NCBI GenBank assembly: GCA_016206165.1
Contig: JACQSD010000026.1
Coordinates: forward strand, 1-5,434
Source: Candidatus Uhrbacteria bacterium
Lineage (GTDB): Bacteria; Patescibacteriota; Patescibacteriia; JACQSD01
DNA: 5,434 nt
Reading direction: 5' to 3'
A model generated the notes under the pieces. The model saw only the letters and a list, made by a program, of their open reading frames with translations, searched no databases and had not been told where the DNA came from. The translations under genes were made by a program, and so were the position numbers. Below, piece by piece: positions 4,324 through 5,434 of this stretch; position 1 is the first letter of the stretch, and every line of letters starts with the position of its first letter.

Positions 4324-5434
4324 ATGAATCCAGCCCCACAGAACTTCACCACAAAATCACAAGAGGCAATCCAGCAGGCACACCGCATTGCCCTTGATTA
4401 TAATCACCAGCAACTCGATACGTTGCATCTTCTTTTGTCGCTTCTCGAACAAGAAGAGGGCGTTGTACTTGCTGTACTCCGCAAATTTGGCATTGACCTC
4501 GTTTCGCTCAAGGCAAAAACCGAAAGCGAAGTTGCACGCCTCCCCCGCATTACGATCCCCAGCGCGATTGGTTTTGGGCAAATCTATCTCACGCAGGATA
4601 TGGCGCAGACGTTGGAGCAAGCGCGCAAGGAATCCGTGAAACTCCGCGACGAGTACATCTCCACAGAACACCTCCTCCTCGGCATGCTCTCGACAAAAAA
4701 TCGCGCAGGCGACATCCTGGGAATCTTTACGGTGCAGTATGATGAAGTACTCAAAGTACTCTCCGAAGTTCGTGGCACGCAGAAGGTGGATTCGCCAGAG
4801 CCAGAATCAAAGTATCAGGTGCTTGATAAATACACGACGAATCTCACAAGTCTCGCGCGTCAGGAAAAACTTGATCCTGTCATTGGTCGTGATGAGGAAA
4901 TCCGTCGAATCATGCAGGTCCTCTCACGACGCACAAAAAATAATCCTGTGCTCATTGGTGAACCAGGGACTGGGAAAACTGCAATCGTCGAAGGCCTTGC
5001 GCAGCGCATTGTCTCTGGCGACGTACCAGAGAGCCTTCGCGATAAGGAAGTGATTGCGCTTGATCTTGGGGGGCTTGTTGCGGGAACAAAATTCCGTGGT
5101 GAATTCGAGGATCGCTTGAAGGCGGTACTCCGGGCGGTGAAAGAAGGTGCGGGCAAATTTGTACTCATGATTGACGAGCTCCACACCCTTGTCGGCGCAG
5201 GCGCAATTGAAGGCGCAATGGACGCCGCGAATATGCTGAAACCTGCTCTTGCGCGTGGGGAACTCCGCGCGATCGGCGCGACGACGTTGAAGGAGTATCA
5301 AAAATACATTGAGCGCGATGCAGCGCTCGAGCGACGTTTTCAGCCAGTGCTTGTCACCGAGCCTTCGGTCGACGACACGATTGCAATTCTCCGCGGTATT
5401 AAGGAAAAATACGAGGTCCATCATGGTGTCCGCA
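4324..5434 (+). CDS. clpB: ATP-dependent protein disaggregase ClpB (3' end outside window)
   Basis: The visible 370 residues are the N-domain and most of the first AAA+ module of ClpB. This cytoplasmic hexamer threads aggregated proteins through its pore together with DnaK. Two Clp_N repeats occupy about 6-72 and 87-151. The first ATPase domain then shows Walker A GEPGTGKT (212-219), pore loop GTKFRGEFE (254-262, with F257 in place of the commoner tyrosine), Walker B LMIDE (281-285), sensor segment IGATT (317-321) and arginine fingers R337-R338 in ALERRFQ. EGAMDAANMLKPALARGELR and KYEVHHGVR favour ClpB over ClpC or ClpA, although the diagnostic middle domain lies beyond the window. The ATG at 4324 fits the normal N-terminus (NFTTKSQEAI) and the promoter-CIRCE spacing. 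No Shine-Dalgarno is seen. Predicted regulation is heat-shock control by HrcA. Confidence 0.95.
   Translation, partial: MNPAPQNFTTKSQEAIQQAHRIALDYNHQQLDTLHLLLSLLEQEEGVVLAVLRKFGIDLVSLKAKTESEVARLPRITIPSAIGFGQIYLTQDMAQTLEQARKESVKLRDEYISTEHLLLGMLSTKNRAGDILGIFTVQYDEVLKVLSEVRGTQKVDSPEPESKYQVLDKYTTNLTSLARQEKLDPVIGRDEEIRRIMQVLSRRTKNNPVLIGEPGTGKTAIVEGLAQRIVSGDVPESLRDKEVIALDLGGLVAGTKFRGEFEDRLKAVLRAVKEGAGKFVLMIDELHTLVGAGAIEGAMDAANMLKPALARGELRAIGATTLKEYQKYIERDAALERRFQPVLVTEPSVDDTIAILRGIKEKYEVHHGVR

Noticed and set aside
4357..5424. Several minus-strand open frames of 64-166 codons across the clpB region
   Set aside because: They lie antisense to a strongly recognisable ClpB sequence and have no family features or plausible start signals.

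Overview
The window looks like a chromosomal fragment of a small-genome bacterium, most probably a member of the Patescibacteria (Candidate Phyla Radiation, Parcubacteria-like). This placement is inferred, not proven. It rests on very tight gene packing, starts without Shine-Dalgarno sequences, an FtsB-like protein with the '..TQYIE' ending often seen in that group, and two kinds of dispersed repeat familiar from such genomes: an AATTTCC-type heptamer repeat inside genes and a 'SEQSESKDL'-type palindrome between genes. TGA, TAA and TAG all act as stops, so the TGA-recoded lineages (Gracilibacteria, Absconditabacteria) are excluded.

Layout. Positions 1-4218 hold five minus-strand genes, read from right to left. 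They are a WecG/TagA/CpsF-family glycosyltransferase (4218-3463), an RppH-like Nudix hydrolase (3387-2950), glutamyl-tRNA synthetase gltX (2946-1453), a secreted coiled-coil M23 murein endopeptidase (1456-230) and an FtsB/DivIC-like division protein (228 to beyond position 1). From the Nudix gene onward the genes are separated by 3 nt, overlap by 4 nt and are separated by 1 nt, so they almost certainly form one transcription unit. The 75-nt gap between the glycosyltransferase and the Nudix gene is filled mostly by a 77-nt imperfect palindrome, which also supplies the glycosyltransferase stop codon. Positions 4219-4323 are a divergent intergenic region. On the plus strand it carries a near-consensus sigma-70-type promoter and a CIRCE operator. 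These drive clpB (4324 to beyond the window end), the AAA+ disaggregase.

How the genes relate. The minus-strand cluster combines envelope work (lipid-linked glycan transfer, peptidoglycan cleavage, divisome assembly) with translation and RNA or nucleotide housekeeping. The plus-strand gene is a heat-shock chaperone under predicted HrcA repression.

No undescribed defence, mobile or biosynthetic system is visible. The most unusual signal is the pair of heptamer repeats sitting in frame inside two conserved enzymes, in opposite orientations relative to the genes. The next is the palindrome that ends the glycosyltransferase reading frame.
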